Positions 1 to 5,750 of a DNA stretch of 6,945 nt are shown here, piece by piece. The notes beneath the pieces were generated by a model. That model was not told the DNA's origin, searched no databases, and saw nothing but the letters and a program-made list of their open reading frames with translations. A program made the position numbers and the translations under genes. Source of the DNA: an uncultured Chromatiaceae bacterium (GTDB taxonomy: Bacteria; Pseudomonadota; Gammaproteobacteria; Enterobacterales; Alteromonadaceae); the NCBI GenBank assembly GCA_946481195.1, contig CAMLNG010000200.1, positions 1 to 6,945 of the forward strand, read 5' to 3'. Every line of letters begins with the position of its first letter. Positions within the stretch are counted from its first letter, which is position 1.

Positions 1-2
1 AT

Positions 3-83
3 GTGGCAGGTCCAGCTGTGTCGGCACCGGCAACAGCACTGCTGTTGTTACCGGCACTGCTGTTGCTGCGTCGTCGCAGTTAA
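3..83 (+). CDS. C-terminal end of an upstream gene with a PEP-CTERM-like sorting tail (5' truncated)
   Basis: This is the end of a gene that starts before the window. The frame from base 3 reads VAGPAVSAPATALLLLPALL followed by LLRRRS and a TAA at 81-83. The layout is that of C-terminal surface-sorting signals: a short Pro-containing motif (SAPAT), a hydrophobic Leu-rich helix of about 14 residues and a terminal Arg cluster. Known families with this plan are PEP-CTERM (exosortase) and GlyGly-CTERM (rhombosortase). The tail has neither a strict PEP triplet nor a GG pair, so which enzyme would process it is uncertain. The gene body is out of view and its function cannot be stated. Support for this frame over the other two comes from the composition of the tail and from the intrinsic terminator 16 bases after the stop. 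A 12-base direct repeat (36-47 and 54-65) encodes the repeated ALLL of the helix. Confidence 0.72.
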   Translation: MAGPAVSAPATALLLLPALLLLRRRS

Positions 84-98
84 GCTGGTCCTTGCTAT

Positions 99-125
99 AA
101 AAAAGCCGGCACCTGCCGGCTTTTT
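99..125 (+). terminator. Rho-independent terminator of the upstream gene
   Basis: A perfect GC stem GCCGGC (105-110) and GCCGGC (115-120) surrounds an ACCT loop. It is flanked by an A run (99-104) and a T run (121-125) that extend the pairing to 11 base pairs. It lies 16 bases after the stop codon at 81-83, the expected place for terminating that transcript. The A run on the other side makes it symmetrical, so it could also act on minus-strand transcripts, but no minus-strand gene points into it here. Confidence 0.93.
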
Positions 126-214
126 CGTTTGGGTTATCCTAGGGACGTGTTGCTCGCCCCGCACGAACATTCACACCCATTGATCCTGTCAGCCGGCGAT
201 TCCATCGGAGATCT

Positions 215-243
215 TTGAGTCAGGCGAGAAATGCTGCTAGGGT
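215..243 (+). promoter_or_regulatory. candidate sigma-70 promoter for the c-di-GMP/hemoglobin operon
   Basis: TTGAGT (215-220) matches four of six bases of the -35 consensus. A 17-base spacer leads to TAGGGT (238-243), which keeps the three most conserved -10 positions and is preceded by TG one base upstream, an extended -10 feature. Transcription would start about 100 bases before the first gene of the operon, leaving a leader that holds the dyads at 247-275 and 282-300. This is a weak consensus match found by eye. Confidence 0.28.
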
Positions 244-246
244 TTT

Positions 247-275
247 AAGCTTTATCCTTGCGGATAAAAATGCTT
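247..275 (+). promoter_or_regulatory. inverted repeat in the operon leader
   Basis: TTTATCC (251-257) and GGATAAA (262-268) form a perfect 7-base inverted repeat around TTGC. AAGC (247-250) and GCTT (272-275) extend the stem past a three-base bulge. It could be an RNA hairpin in the leader or an operator for a dimeric regulator. There is no T run after it, so it is not an intrinsic terminator. The binding partner is unknown. Confidence 0.4.
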
Positions 276-281
276 TAATTC

Positions 282-300
282 ATTGTATCAATTGAACAAT
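282..300 (+). promoter_or_regulatory. AT-rich dyad, candidate operator
   Basis: ATTGT (282-286) and ACAAT (296-300) are inverted copies flanking a central perfect 8-base palindrome TCAATTGA (288-295). The two symmetries are offset by half a base. The size and AT-rich nature fit a site for a dimeric DNA-binding protein, about 60 bases before the start codon of the phosphodiesterase gene. No specific regulator is recognised. Confidence 0.33.
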
Positions 301-358
301 CAGTATCTGAAGCCGCCATGGGCCCACAACAAGGGCTGAAGCGGTTTGCTGAGGTGAC

Positions 359-2665
359 ATGTTAGATTCGTTGCGTAGTCGACTCATCCTGTTGTTGCTT
401 GGCATGCTGGCCTTTATGACTGTCGCCATGGGTTATGCAGCCCTTGGCGCCATGCAACGTGACAGTGCCGCGCAGGCGCGCCAGGCACTCGATGTTGCCA
501 GCCGGGTTTTCCAGGAAGCCTTAGCGAACAGAGCGACTCAGCTCAGTAATTCTGTCCGGCTGGTTGCCAGCGATTTTGGCTTTCGGCAGGCGGTAGCGCT
601 ACGGGAACAGGATACTATCGCTTCTGTACTGGAGAATCATGGCAGCCGCATTGATGCAACTTTGACCGTATTACTGACACCACAGGGCGATTTGATTGCC
701 AGCAGTGGCGAGCAGGTCAGCCAGGCTCAAATCAGTCAGTTATTTAAAGACATGCGGTTATCCGGTCAAGATTCAGTGTCCGACATAGTGCATATTGGTG
801 ATCAGGCCTATCAGATGGTTATGGTGCCGGTGAAAGCCCCGCAACTGATTGCCTGGGTCGCGATGGGCTTTTCGCTCGACACCGCTCTGGCCAATCAAAT
901 CAAAGCCCTCACTGACCTTGATATCAGTTTTGTGTTTGGTCGCGGTACGCCGGATGCGGATTTACTGGCCAGTACCTTACCAAACGAAGTCCACAGTAGT
1001 CTGACAACCTCGGGCGAGGACCAACAATTAGCAGTGCTGGACCTGCCGGTACTGACCACACAAAAAGTCCTGGACCGGGCCGGCTCGATCCATGCCTTAT
1101 TGCATCTGTCGACAGCCCCCTGGCAGGAGAATTATCAGCAGGCGCGGACACAGTTGCTGGCAATTTTTGGTTTAGGCCTGACCCTTGCCGTCCTGTTTGC
1201 TGTTACATTGGCGCGCAGTATCACTGAACCGCTGCAATTACTGACTCAGTTCGCAAGGGCCATCGGTTTGGGGCAGGCGTTGTCACCACCGGCAATCAAA
1301 CGCGGTGAAGTGGGCTTGCTCAGTGATACCTTACAAAAAATGCAGCACGACATCCGCCAGCGTGAACAGCAAATTTTGTTTCAGGCCCAACACGACACGT
1401 TAACCGGGCTGGCGAACCGCTATCTGGTTGAACTGCAACTGCCGACGCTGCTCAGCAACCAGTCGTTGTGGCTGCTGTTGGTCAATATCAAAGATTTTAA
1501 ACACGTCAACGACGCTTTTGGTTATAAAAACGGCGACTCCCTACTCGAGCAGCTGGCACAGCGTCTGCGCAGTGCGTTCCCGGTTGCGGCGATGATTGCC
1601 AGACTGGGGGGCGATGAGTTTCTGCTGGTCAGCCCGACGGCCATACAACTCAGTGACCTCAGTACATTACAGCAACAGCTGTCTAACGATTTCAGTCTGG
1701 AAAACTCGCGCCTGAATCTGAAACTTGCTCTAGCGCTGTATCAGGTGCCAGCCTACAGCCAAAACGCCAATGACGCGCTGCGCCGGGTTGAAATCGCCAT
1801 GGTACATGCCAAAGCCAGCCATCAGCTGATCGCTGAGTACCAACCAGGTCAGGATGAAAGCCACCAGCGCGAACTGACTCTGTTACATGATTTGCCACTT
1901 TCCTTACAATCCGGCCATATGTTTGTGGTTTATCAACCCAAAGTCAGTTTGCGTCAGCGCCATGCCGGTTCAGCCGAAGCACTGATCCGCTGGCAACATC
2001 CGCAGCTCGGATTTATTCCGCCGGATGAGTTTATCCGGCTGGCAGAGCACTCGGGGCTGATTTCACGGGTGACCGACTGGATGATAGTACAGGTGATTAG
2101 CCAGCTCGCGAGTTGGCGAGATCAGGGCATTGAGCTGACTGTGGCGGTCAACCTGTCGGCCTACGATTTACTCAGCAGTGACTTACCGGGGCAAATCGCT
2201 GCACTGCTGCAACAACATCAGTTACCCGCCTCCGCACTCGCGCTGGAAGTCACCGAAGGCGCTGTGATGCAGGACCCACAGCAAGTGATCCAGAACCTGC
2301 AAACTCTGCGGCAGATGGGCATTGAACTGGCGATCGACGATTTTGGTACCGGTCAGTCTTCACTGGCCTATTTAAAGCGTTTACCGGTACACGAGGTGAA
2401 AATCGACCGCGCTTTTGTCAAAGATATTGAGCATAATCCCAATGATGCACTGATAGTCCAGACCACGACTGAACTAGCGCATGGGCTGGGTTTACTGGTC
2501 ACCGCCGAAGGCCTGGAAAACCTGGCCGGTCTGGCTAAACTGCAGGCCGCCGGTATTGACAAAGTGCAGGGTTATTATTTCTCCAAACCACTGAAAGCAG
2601 CCGACTTTACTATGTGGCTGGCCGAATTTCAGCAGCAACACAACCAATGGTTTCCCGGGGACTAA
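359..2665 (+). CDS. membrane sensor c-di-GMP phosphodiesterase: periplasmic Cache-type domain, HAMP, degenerate GGDEF, EAL
   Basis: This 768-residue inner-membrane protein is predicted to hydrolyse cyclic di-GMP to pGpG in the cytoplasm in response to a periplasmic signal. Order of parts: TM1 about 7-30, periplasmic sensor 31-262 resembling a double-Cache domain, TM2 about 264-285, HAMP-like linker 285-338, GGDEF about 342-495 and EAL about 508-756. The EAL domain keeps every expected metal and catalytic residue: E540 of the EAL motif, N598, E630, D660-D661, K681, E717 and Q737. The GGDEF half has an intact GGDEF signature (417-421), but the usual DxD stretch before FKxxND reads N376-I-K378, and the RxxD inhibitory site is missing. 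Cyclase activity is therefore doubtful and GTP-binding regulation of the EAL domain is plausible. The start is supported by GAGGTG at 351-356. The stop overlaps the next start codon (TAATG). The ligand is unknown. Confidence 0.93.
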   Translation: MLDSLRSRLILLLLGMLAFMTVAMGYAALGAMQRDSAAQARQALDVASRVFQEALANRATQLSNSVRLVASDFGFRQAVALREQDTIASVLENHGSRIDATLTVLLTPQGDLIASSGEQVSQAQISQLFKDMRLSGQDSVSDIVHIGDQAYQMVMVPVKAPQLIAWVAMGFSLDTALANQIKALTDLDISFVFGRGTPDADLLASTLPNEVHSSLTTSGEDQQLAVLDLPVLTTQKVLDRAGSIHALLHLSTAPWQENYQQARTQLLAIFGLGLTLAVLFAVTLARSITEPLQLLTQFARAIGLGQALSPPAIKRGEVGLLSDTLQKMQHDIRQREQQILFQAQHDTLTGLANRYLVELQLPTLLSNQSLWLLLVNIKDFKHVNDAFGYKNGDSLLEQLAQRLRSAFPVAAMIARLGGDEFLLVSPTAIQLSDLSTLQQQLSNDFSLENSRLNLKLALALYQVPAYSQNANDALRRVEIAMVHAKASHQLIAEYQPGQDESHQRELTLLHDLPLSLQSGHMFVVYQPKVSLRQRHAGSAEALIRWQHPQLGFIPPDEFIRLAEHSGLISRVTDWMIVQVISQLASWRDQGIELTVAVNLSAYDLLSSDLPGQIAALLQQHQLPASALALEVTEGAVMQDPQQVIQNLQTLRQMGIELAIDDFGTGQSSLAYLKRLPVHEVKIDRAFVKDIEHNPNDALIVQTTTELAHGLGLLVTAEGLENLAGLAKLQAAGIDKVQGYYFSKPLKAADFTMWLAEFQQQHNQWFPGD

Positions 2666-3510
2666 TGCGCAAATTATCCTTACCTTTTAAAGCATTGCTA
2701 CTGCTTGTCAGTCTACCGGTTGGCGCTTCCGGCAGTAAAGTAATTGCCACCGGCGGTGCAACCAGTATCGAAGGCGGAGCCGGCGGCGGTATTGTGCCCT
2801 GGGCGGTGATCAACGGTTATGGCAGTTCCGGTCAATGGTCGGTCACCGGCGCTTTTAGTCAGGTCGGCGTTGACGACTTTACCCTCAATAGCCGCAGCAT
2901 CGGCCTGTCTTATGACAATAAATACGAAGTCAGCCTTGGCCGTCAGCAGTTGCAGCTCGACAGCATGGGCGGCGAACTGAATCAACAAATCATTGGCCTG
3001 AAATATAAAATTGCCGGTGAACTGCTTTACAGCGCCATGCCGCAAATCAGTATCGGCCTGCAACACAAAAAACAACTGGATTTTGCTGTGCCACAGGCCG
3101 TGGGTGCGCGGGACGACCAGGGCACAGACCTGTACCTGGCCGCCAGCAAAGTCTGGCTGGATGCAGTCTGGGGAAGGAACCTGTTACTCAATGCCACATT
3201 AAGAGCCACCAAAGGGCTGCAAACCGGATTGCTCGGCTTTGGCACCGGCCAGGACAATGGCTATCAATATGTCGGCGAATTTTCCGCCGTCCTGTTACTG
3301 AATCCGCAATGGGCACTGGGTGCTGAATTTAAACAAAAACCTGATGAACTGGCGTTCGCCCGCGAAGACCACTGGCGCGACTTATTTGTTGCCTGGTTCG
3401 CCAACAAACATCTGAGTGTTGTTGCCGGTCATGTTGACCTTGGCAGCATCGCAACTTTCCGCAATCAAACAGGCTATTATCTGGCCCTGGAGTCGACATG
3501 GGCATTTTAA
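2665..3510 (+). CDS. DUF3034 family protein, putative outer-membrane beta-barrel
   Basis: This 281-residue exported protein matches the DUF3034 family as I recall it, through the Gly-rich N-terminal signature GGATSIEGGAGGGIVPWA at residues 30-47. Function is unknown. The ATG at 2665 gives a clean signal peptide (MRKLSLPFKALLLLVSLPVG, likely cut near ASG at 21-23). In-frame starts at 2614 and 2647 would put unrelated residues, encoded inside the EAL gene, before it. The body alternates polar and hydrophobic residues in short strands and ends in WAF. A terminal Phe and this strand pattern are typical of outer-membrane barrels, but the location is inferred. The start codon shares one base with the phosphodiesterase stop and GGGGA lies only 3 bases before it, so translational coupling is likely. 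Its end overlaps the hemoglobin gene by 13 bases. Confidence 0.85.
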   Translation: MRKLSLPFKALLLLVSLPVGASGSKVIATGGATSIEGGAGGGIVPWAVINGYGSSGQWSVTGAFSQVGVDDFTLNSRSIGLSYDNKYEVSLGRQQLQLDSMGGELNQQIIGLKYKIAGELLYSAMPQISIGLQHKKQLDFAVPQAVGARDDQGTDLYLAASKVWLDAVWGRNLLLNATLRATKGLQTGLLGFGTGQDNGYQYVGEFSAVLLLNPQWALGAEFKQKPDELAFAREDHWRDLFVAWFANKHLSVVAGHVDLGSIATFRNQTGYYLALESTWAF

Positions 3511-3920
3511 TCCGGGCCTGTTTGCTGTTAATGCTGACAAGCTGTAGTAACACCCCTGAACCCAAAGACTGGTTGTACCAGCAACTGGGCGCAGGCCCCG
3601 GGCTGGAACAATTGGTAGACGGCCTGCTGCTGGAAATTGAACAAGACCAGCAAATCGTGCATCACTTTAAAGACACAGATATTGCCAGATTTCGTAAGTT
3701 GTTGATTGAACAGTTCTGTGAACTCAGCGGCGGCCCTTGTAAATACACTGGCGCGACCATGCAGGAAAGCCACACCGGCTTTCAGATCACTGAAGCTGAT
3801 TTTGATAATCTGGTGACGCATTTAATCAAAGTGATGACAGCGCAGCAGGTACCGGTCGCGGCGCAAAACCGCTTGCTGGCGAAGTTAGCGCCGATGTACC
3901 GGGATGTGGTTTATCGCTAG
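3498..3920 (+). CDS. group 1 truncated hemoglobin, predicted lipoprotein
   Basis: This 140-residue protein has a lipoprotein signal (MGILIRACLLLM, then lipobox L13-T-S-C16). Ser at the position after the lipidated Cys favours the outer membrane. The mature part is a short 2-on-2 globin: F57 in the HHF segment is the likely CD1 Phe, SGGPCKYTG (77-85) is the family's Gly-rich turn with Tyr, and H92 in MQESHTGFQIT is the expected proximal heme ligand. Cys74 and Cys81 flank the GGP motif and could form a disulfide in the periplasm. The end APMYRDVVYR is typical of the exported subgroup. The family binds O2, NO and similar ligands; this member's reaction is not known. GGAG at 3489-3492 is well placed for the ATG. 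It is the last gene of the operon, and its final 95 bases overlap the convergent minus-strand gene. Confidence 0.92.
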   Translation: MGILIRACLLLMLTSCSNTPEPKDWLYQQLGAGPGLEQLVDGLLLEIEQDQQIVHHFKDTDIARFRKLLIEQFCELSGGPCKYTGATMQESHTGFQITEADFDNLVTHLIKVMTAQQVPVAAQNRLLAKLAPMYRDVVYR

Positions 3921-4674
3921 CCGGTGGAAAACCGGCCTGGCGATAATGCGGTCCGTACAACTGTTGCAGCCGGCCACTCTGATATAATTGCTGCATTCCC
4001 CGGTCAAAATCAGCTGCCAGTTGCCGGCCGGCAAACGTATTCTGAAACACCGGGTACAACGCCTGAGCCGCTGCCAGCTGACGGTGCTTGAGCTGGGTGC
4101 GCAGCTCATCGGGGACATTGTCCTGATAACTGATGTATGCATCCAACCGACCGTACAACAGCATATCAAAACCAAATTTTTCGGCAGAGACTTCCACGCC
4201 ATTGACCGCCACTGGCAGATAATCACCGAAGTCATAGCCGAGCATCCAGCCCACCGTTTTGCCTCGCAGTGCCTGCAAATCTGTCACCTGTTGCAGACTG
4301 AATATCAGCACCGGCGGGTCCATATCCAGATGCCATTCGGGCACAAAACGCCGGTCACTGCCAGCGCGAAAATCTGCCAGTAACACATCGGCGCGACCAG
4401 CGTAAAACATCTGTTTGGCCCGTTTCCAGTTGGTCACGCGGATCTTCAGCTCAATGTCCGATTGTGCCAGCGCCGCACGCAGCACATCAAAATACAGGCC
4501 CGAACCATCGGCTTTGGTGAAATCTCCCCAGGCGCCCGCGACCACAGTAATAGTTTTGGCTTCTGCCCGCACGGGTCCGCACAGCACAAGCGCAGCCAAC
4601 AACAGCTGAAATCCGGCACTGAGAAAACTCCGCCAGCTTTGTCTGGATTCTGGTCTGCGGCAGGCAAAAGGCAA
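3826..4674 (-). CDS. periplasmic solute-binding protein family 3-like (orphan amino-acid-type binding protein)
   Basis: This 282-residue protein resembles the periplasmic binding fold of bacterial extracellular solute-binding proteins family 3. Signs are a signal peptide (Arg-rich start, hydrophobic 17-32, likely cleavage after VRA at 35-37), a first strand ITVVAGAWGDF, the DGSGLYFDVLRAAL segment (56-69), WKRAKQMFYAGRADVLLAD (83-101, the usual WxRA...GxxD stretch) and a hinge-side LRGKTVGWMLGYDFG (136-150). The fold normally ends near the helix at 222-240 (LYQSGRLQQLYG). Residues about 246-282 are a Pro/Ala/Ser-rich tail, largely antisense to the hemoglobin gene. No permease or ATPase gene is adjacent, so a sensory or orphan role is as likely as transport; the ligand is unknown. 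The start is TTG, supported by GGAG six bases upstream; an in-frame stop lies 18 bases before it. Confidence 0.82.
   Translation of the reverse strand: MPFACRRPESRQSWRSFLSAGFQLLLAALVLCGPVRAEAKTITVVAGAWGDFTKADGSGLYFDVLRAALAQSDIELKIRVTNWKRAKQMFYAGRADVLLADFRAGSDRRFVPEWHLDMDPPVLIFSLQQVTDLQALRGKTVGWMLGYDFGDYLPVAVNGVEVSAEKFGFDMLLYGRLDAYISYQDNVPDELRTQLKHRQLAAAQALYPVFQNTFAGRQLAADFDRGMQQLYQSGRLQQLYGPHYRQAGFPPASDKPHPGTSALTSPASGFAPRPVPAALSSL
3912..3945. other. strong hairpin at the hemoglobin stop codon
   Basis: GCCGGT (3920-3925) and ACCGGC (3931-3936) pair around a GGAAA loop. TATCGC (3912-3917) and GCGATA (3940-3945) pair outside a 2x3 internal loop, giving 12 base pairs in total. The structure begins inside the last codons of the hemoglobin gene and spans its stop. 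No T run follows on either strand, so it is not a classic intrinsic terminator. It may protect the operon's 3' end or mark where the two convergent transcripts stop. It also lies inside the coding sequence of the minus-strand gene. Confidence 0.55.
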
Positions 4675-4680
4675 AAGCGA

Positions 4681-4684
4681 CTCC
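4681..4684 (-). promoter_or_regulatory. ribosome binding site that decides a TTG start
   Basis: On the minus strand GGAG is followed by six bases and then TTG at 4674-4672. No ATG or GTG lies between the in-frame upstream stop (4695-4693) and the signal peptide, so this site is the main reason for choosing a TTG start. Confidence 0.6.
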
Positions 4685-4707
4685 GGGTCTGTTTAAAAAG
4701 TGCTTTA

Positions 4708-4736
4708 TTTTTAGAGTGATGCTCTGGTAAAAGCAA
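4708..4736 (-). promoter_or_regulatory. candidate promoter for the solute-binding-like gene
   Basis: Read on the minus strand, TTGCTT (4736-4731) and TAAAAA (4713-4708) are separated by 17 bases. Each half is only a partial sigma-70 match. It sits in the 89-base divergent gap, about 34 bases before the TTG start. Confidence 0.25.
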
Positions 4737-4744
4737 CTTTTTAC
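4727..4744. promoter_or_regulatory. inverted repeat in the divergent promoter region
   Basis: GTAAAA (4727-4732) and TTTTAC (4739-4744) form a perfect 6-base inverted repeat around GCAACT, between the divergent genes. It overlaps the candidate minus-strand -35 box and lies about 20 bases before the dehydrogenase start. A shared operator is possible, but AT-rich repeats of this size also occur by chance. Confidence 0.27.
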
Positions 4745-4763
4745 TCAAGATGGACAGACTTTT

Positions 4764-5750
4764 ATGCATCACATAGTGTTACTGGATGCGGACACGCTTT
4801 GCGGCGCTGATCTATCCGCACTGCAGCTGCCAGACAGCACGCTGCAGTTGTATGCTTCCACCATGGCGGCAGAACTTCCGGCACGACTGCAGCAGGCCAC
4901 TGTGGTGATCAGTAATAAAGTGATGCTGGATGCCAGCGTGCTGGCGCAGGCGCCGCAGTTAAGACTCATCTGTGTTGCTGCAACCGGCACCAATAATGTC
5001 GATTTGGTTGCGGCCACGGCCAGAAATATTCAGGTGTGTAATGTGCGGGATTATGCGCTCGACGCCGTGCCGCAACACGCGATGGCGCTGTTACTGGCGC
5101 TGAATAACCAGATTGTCCTGCAACAACAGGCTGTGTATCGGGGCGACTGGAGCCGCAGCCCGGTATTTTGTCTGCATCAGCAACCCATCCAAAGTCTGGC
5201 CGGCAAGACCTTTACTGTCGTCGGTTATGGCGGATTGGGTCAGGCGACTGCAGCCCTGGCCAGAGCCTTTGGTATGCAGATCTGTGTAGCGGAAAGACCG
5301 GATGCAATCACTATCAGGCCTGGACGGGTGCGTTTTTGTGATGCGCTGGCACAGGCTGATGTGCTGAGTCTGCATTGTCCGGCAGTGGCTGGTGCCCCAC
5401 CATTGCTTGGCGCAGAGCAACTCAGCTGGCTAAAACCTCAGGCACTTTTGATTAACACCGCACGAGGTGCACTGATTGACGAACCGGCGTTACTGGAAGC
5501 CTTGCAACAACGCCGGCTGGCTGGTGCTGCTTTAGATGTGCTTGCCACAGAACCACCGGATCCGCAGCATCCGTTCCTGCGGGCCAGACTGCCAAATCTG
5601 TTACTCAGCCCTCACCTCGCCTGGGCGACCACTGAATCGATGCAACGCCTGATTGGCCAGCTGGCTGAGAATATTCAGGCATTTAATGCTGGCACGCCAG
5701 TGCGGACATGCAATATCATCGCACCTCGTCCCTCTTCCCGGAGCTGCTGA
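4764..5750 (+). CDS. hprA: D-isomer 2-hydroxyacid dehydrogenase, hydroxypyruvate reductase/glycerate dehydrogenase type
   Basis: This 328-residue cytosolic NAD(P)H-dependent enzyme is of the length normal for the family. It probably interconverts hydroxypyruvate and D-glycerate, or reduces a related 2-oxoacid such as glyoxylate. The substrate-side signature VAATGTNNVDLVAA (71-84) is typical of the glycerate dehydrogenase branch. The Rossmann motif is GYGGLG (154-159), and E177 at the end of the second strand suggests preference for NADH over NADPH. The catalytic set is complete: R234 in NTARGALID, E263 in ATEPP and H284 in SPHLAW. The ribosome binding site is weak (GATGGA, about 10 bases before the ATG). 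Its stop overlaps the next start by one base (TGATG), so it is co-transcribed with the TPR gene. The exact substrate, and hence the gene symbol, is less certain than the family. Confidence 0.92.
   Translation: MHHIVLLDADTLCGADLSALQLPDSTLQLYASTMAAELPARLQQATVVISNKVMLDASVLAQAPQLRLICVAATGTNNVDLVAATARNIQVCNVRDYALDAVPQHAMALLLALNNQIVLQQQAVYRGDWSRSPVFCLHQQPIQSLAGKTFTVVGYGGLGQATAALARAFGMQICVAERPDAITIRPGRVRFCDALAQADVLSLHCPAVAGAPPLLGAEQLSWLKPQALLINTARGALIDEPALLEALQQRRLAGAALDVLATEPPDPQHPFLRARLPNLLLSPHLAWATTESMQRLIGQLAENIQAFNAGTPVRTCNIIAPRPSSRSC

Noticed and set aside
36..65. 12-base direct repeat GCACTGCTGTTG, considered as a mobile-element or attachment-site trace
   Set aside because: The copies are 18 bases apart and in frame, simply encoding the repeated ALLL of the hydrophobic tail.
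1..183. Open frame of 60 codons with many Cys residues starting at base 1
   Set aside because: It runs through the intrinsic terminator, and its Cys-rich first half is the shifted reading of the Leu-rich tail encoded in the frame ending at 83.
2614..2664. Longer start for the DUF3034 gene
   Set aside because: It would add 17 residues encoded within the EAL gene and bury the signal peptide; the ATG at 2665 fits the overlap and the export signal.
2713..3075. 120-codon minus-strand frame inside the DUF3034 gene
   Set aside because: The plus frame has a clear family signature and signal peptide; the antisense frame shows no recognisable domain and no clear ribosome binding site.
359..3920. Possible defence or phage-related island
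   Set aside because: No nuclease, recombinase, toxin-antitoxin pair, repeat array or tRNA site is visible; all genes are signalling, envelope or metabolic.
3988..4383. 131-codon plus-strand frame opposite the solute-binding-like gene
   Set aside because: The minus frame carries a signal peptide and binding-fold motifs; the plus frame has no family features.
4446..4772. 108-codon minus-strand frame beginning inside the dehydrogenase start, considered as the true start of the solute-binding-like gene through a frameshift
   Set aside because: It has an ATG start, but its sequence shows no signal peptide, and the existing frame already has a complete signal peptide and ribosome binding site.
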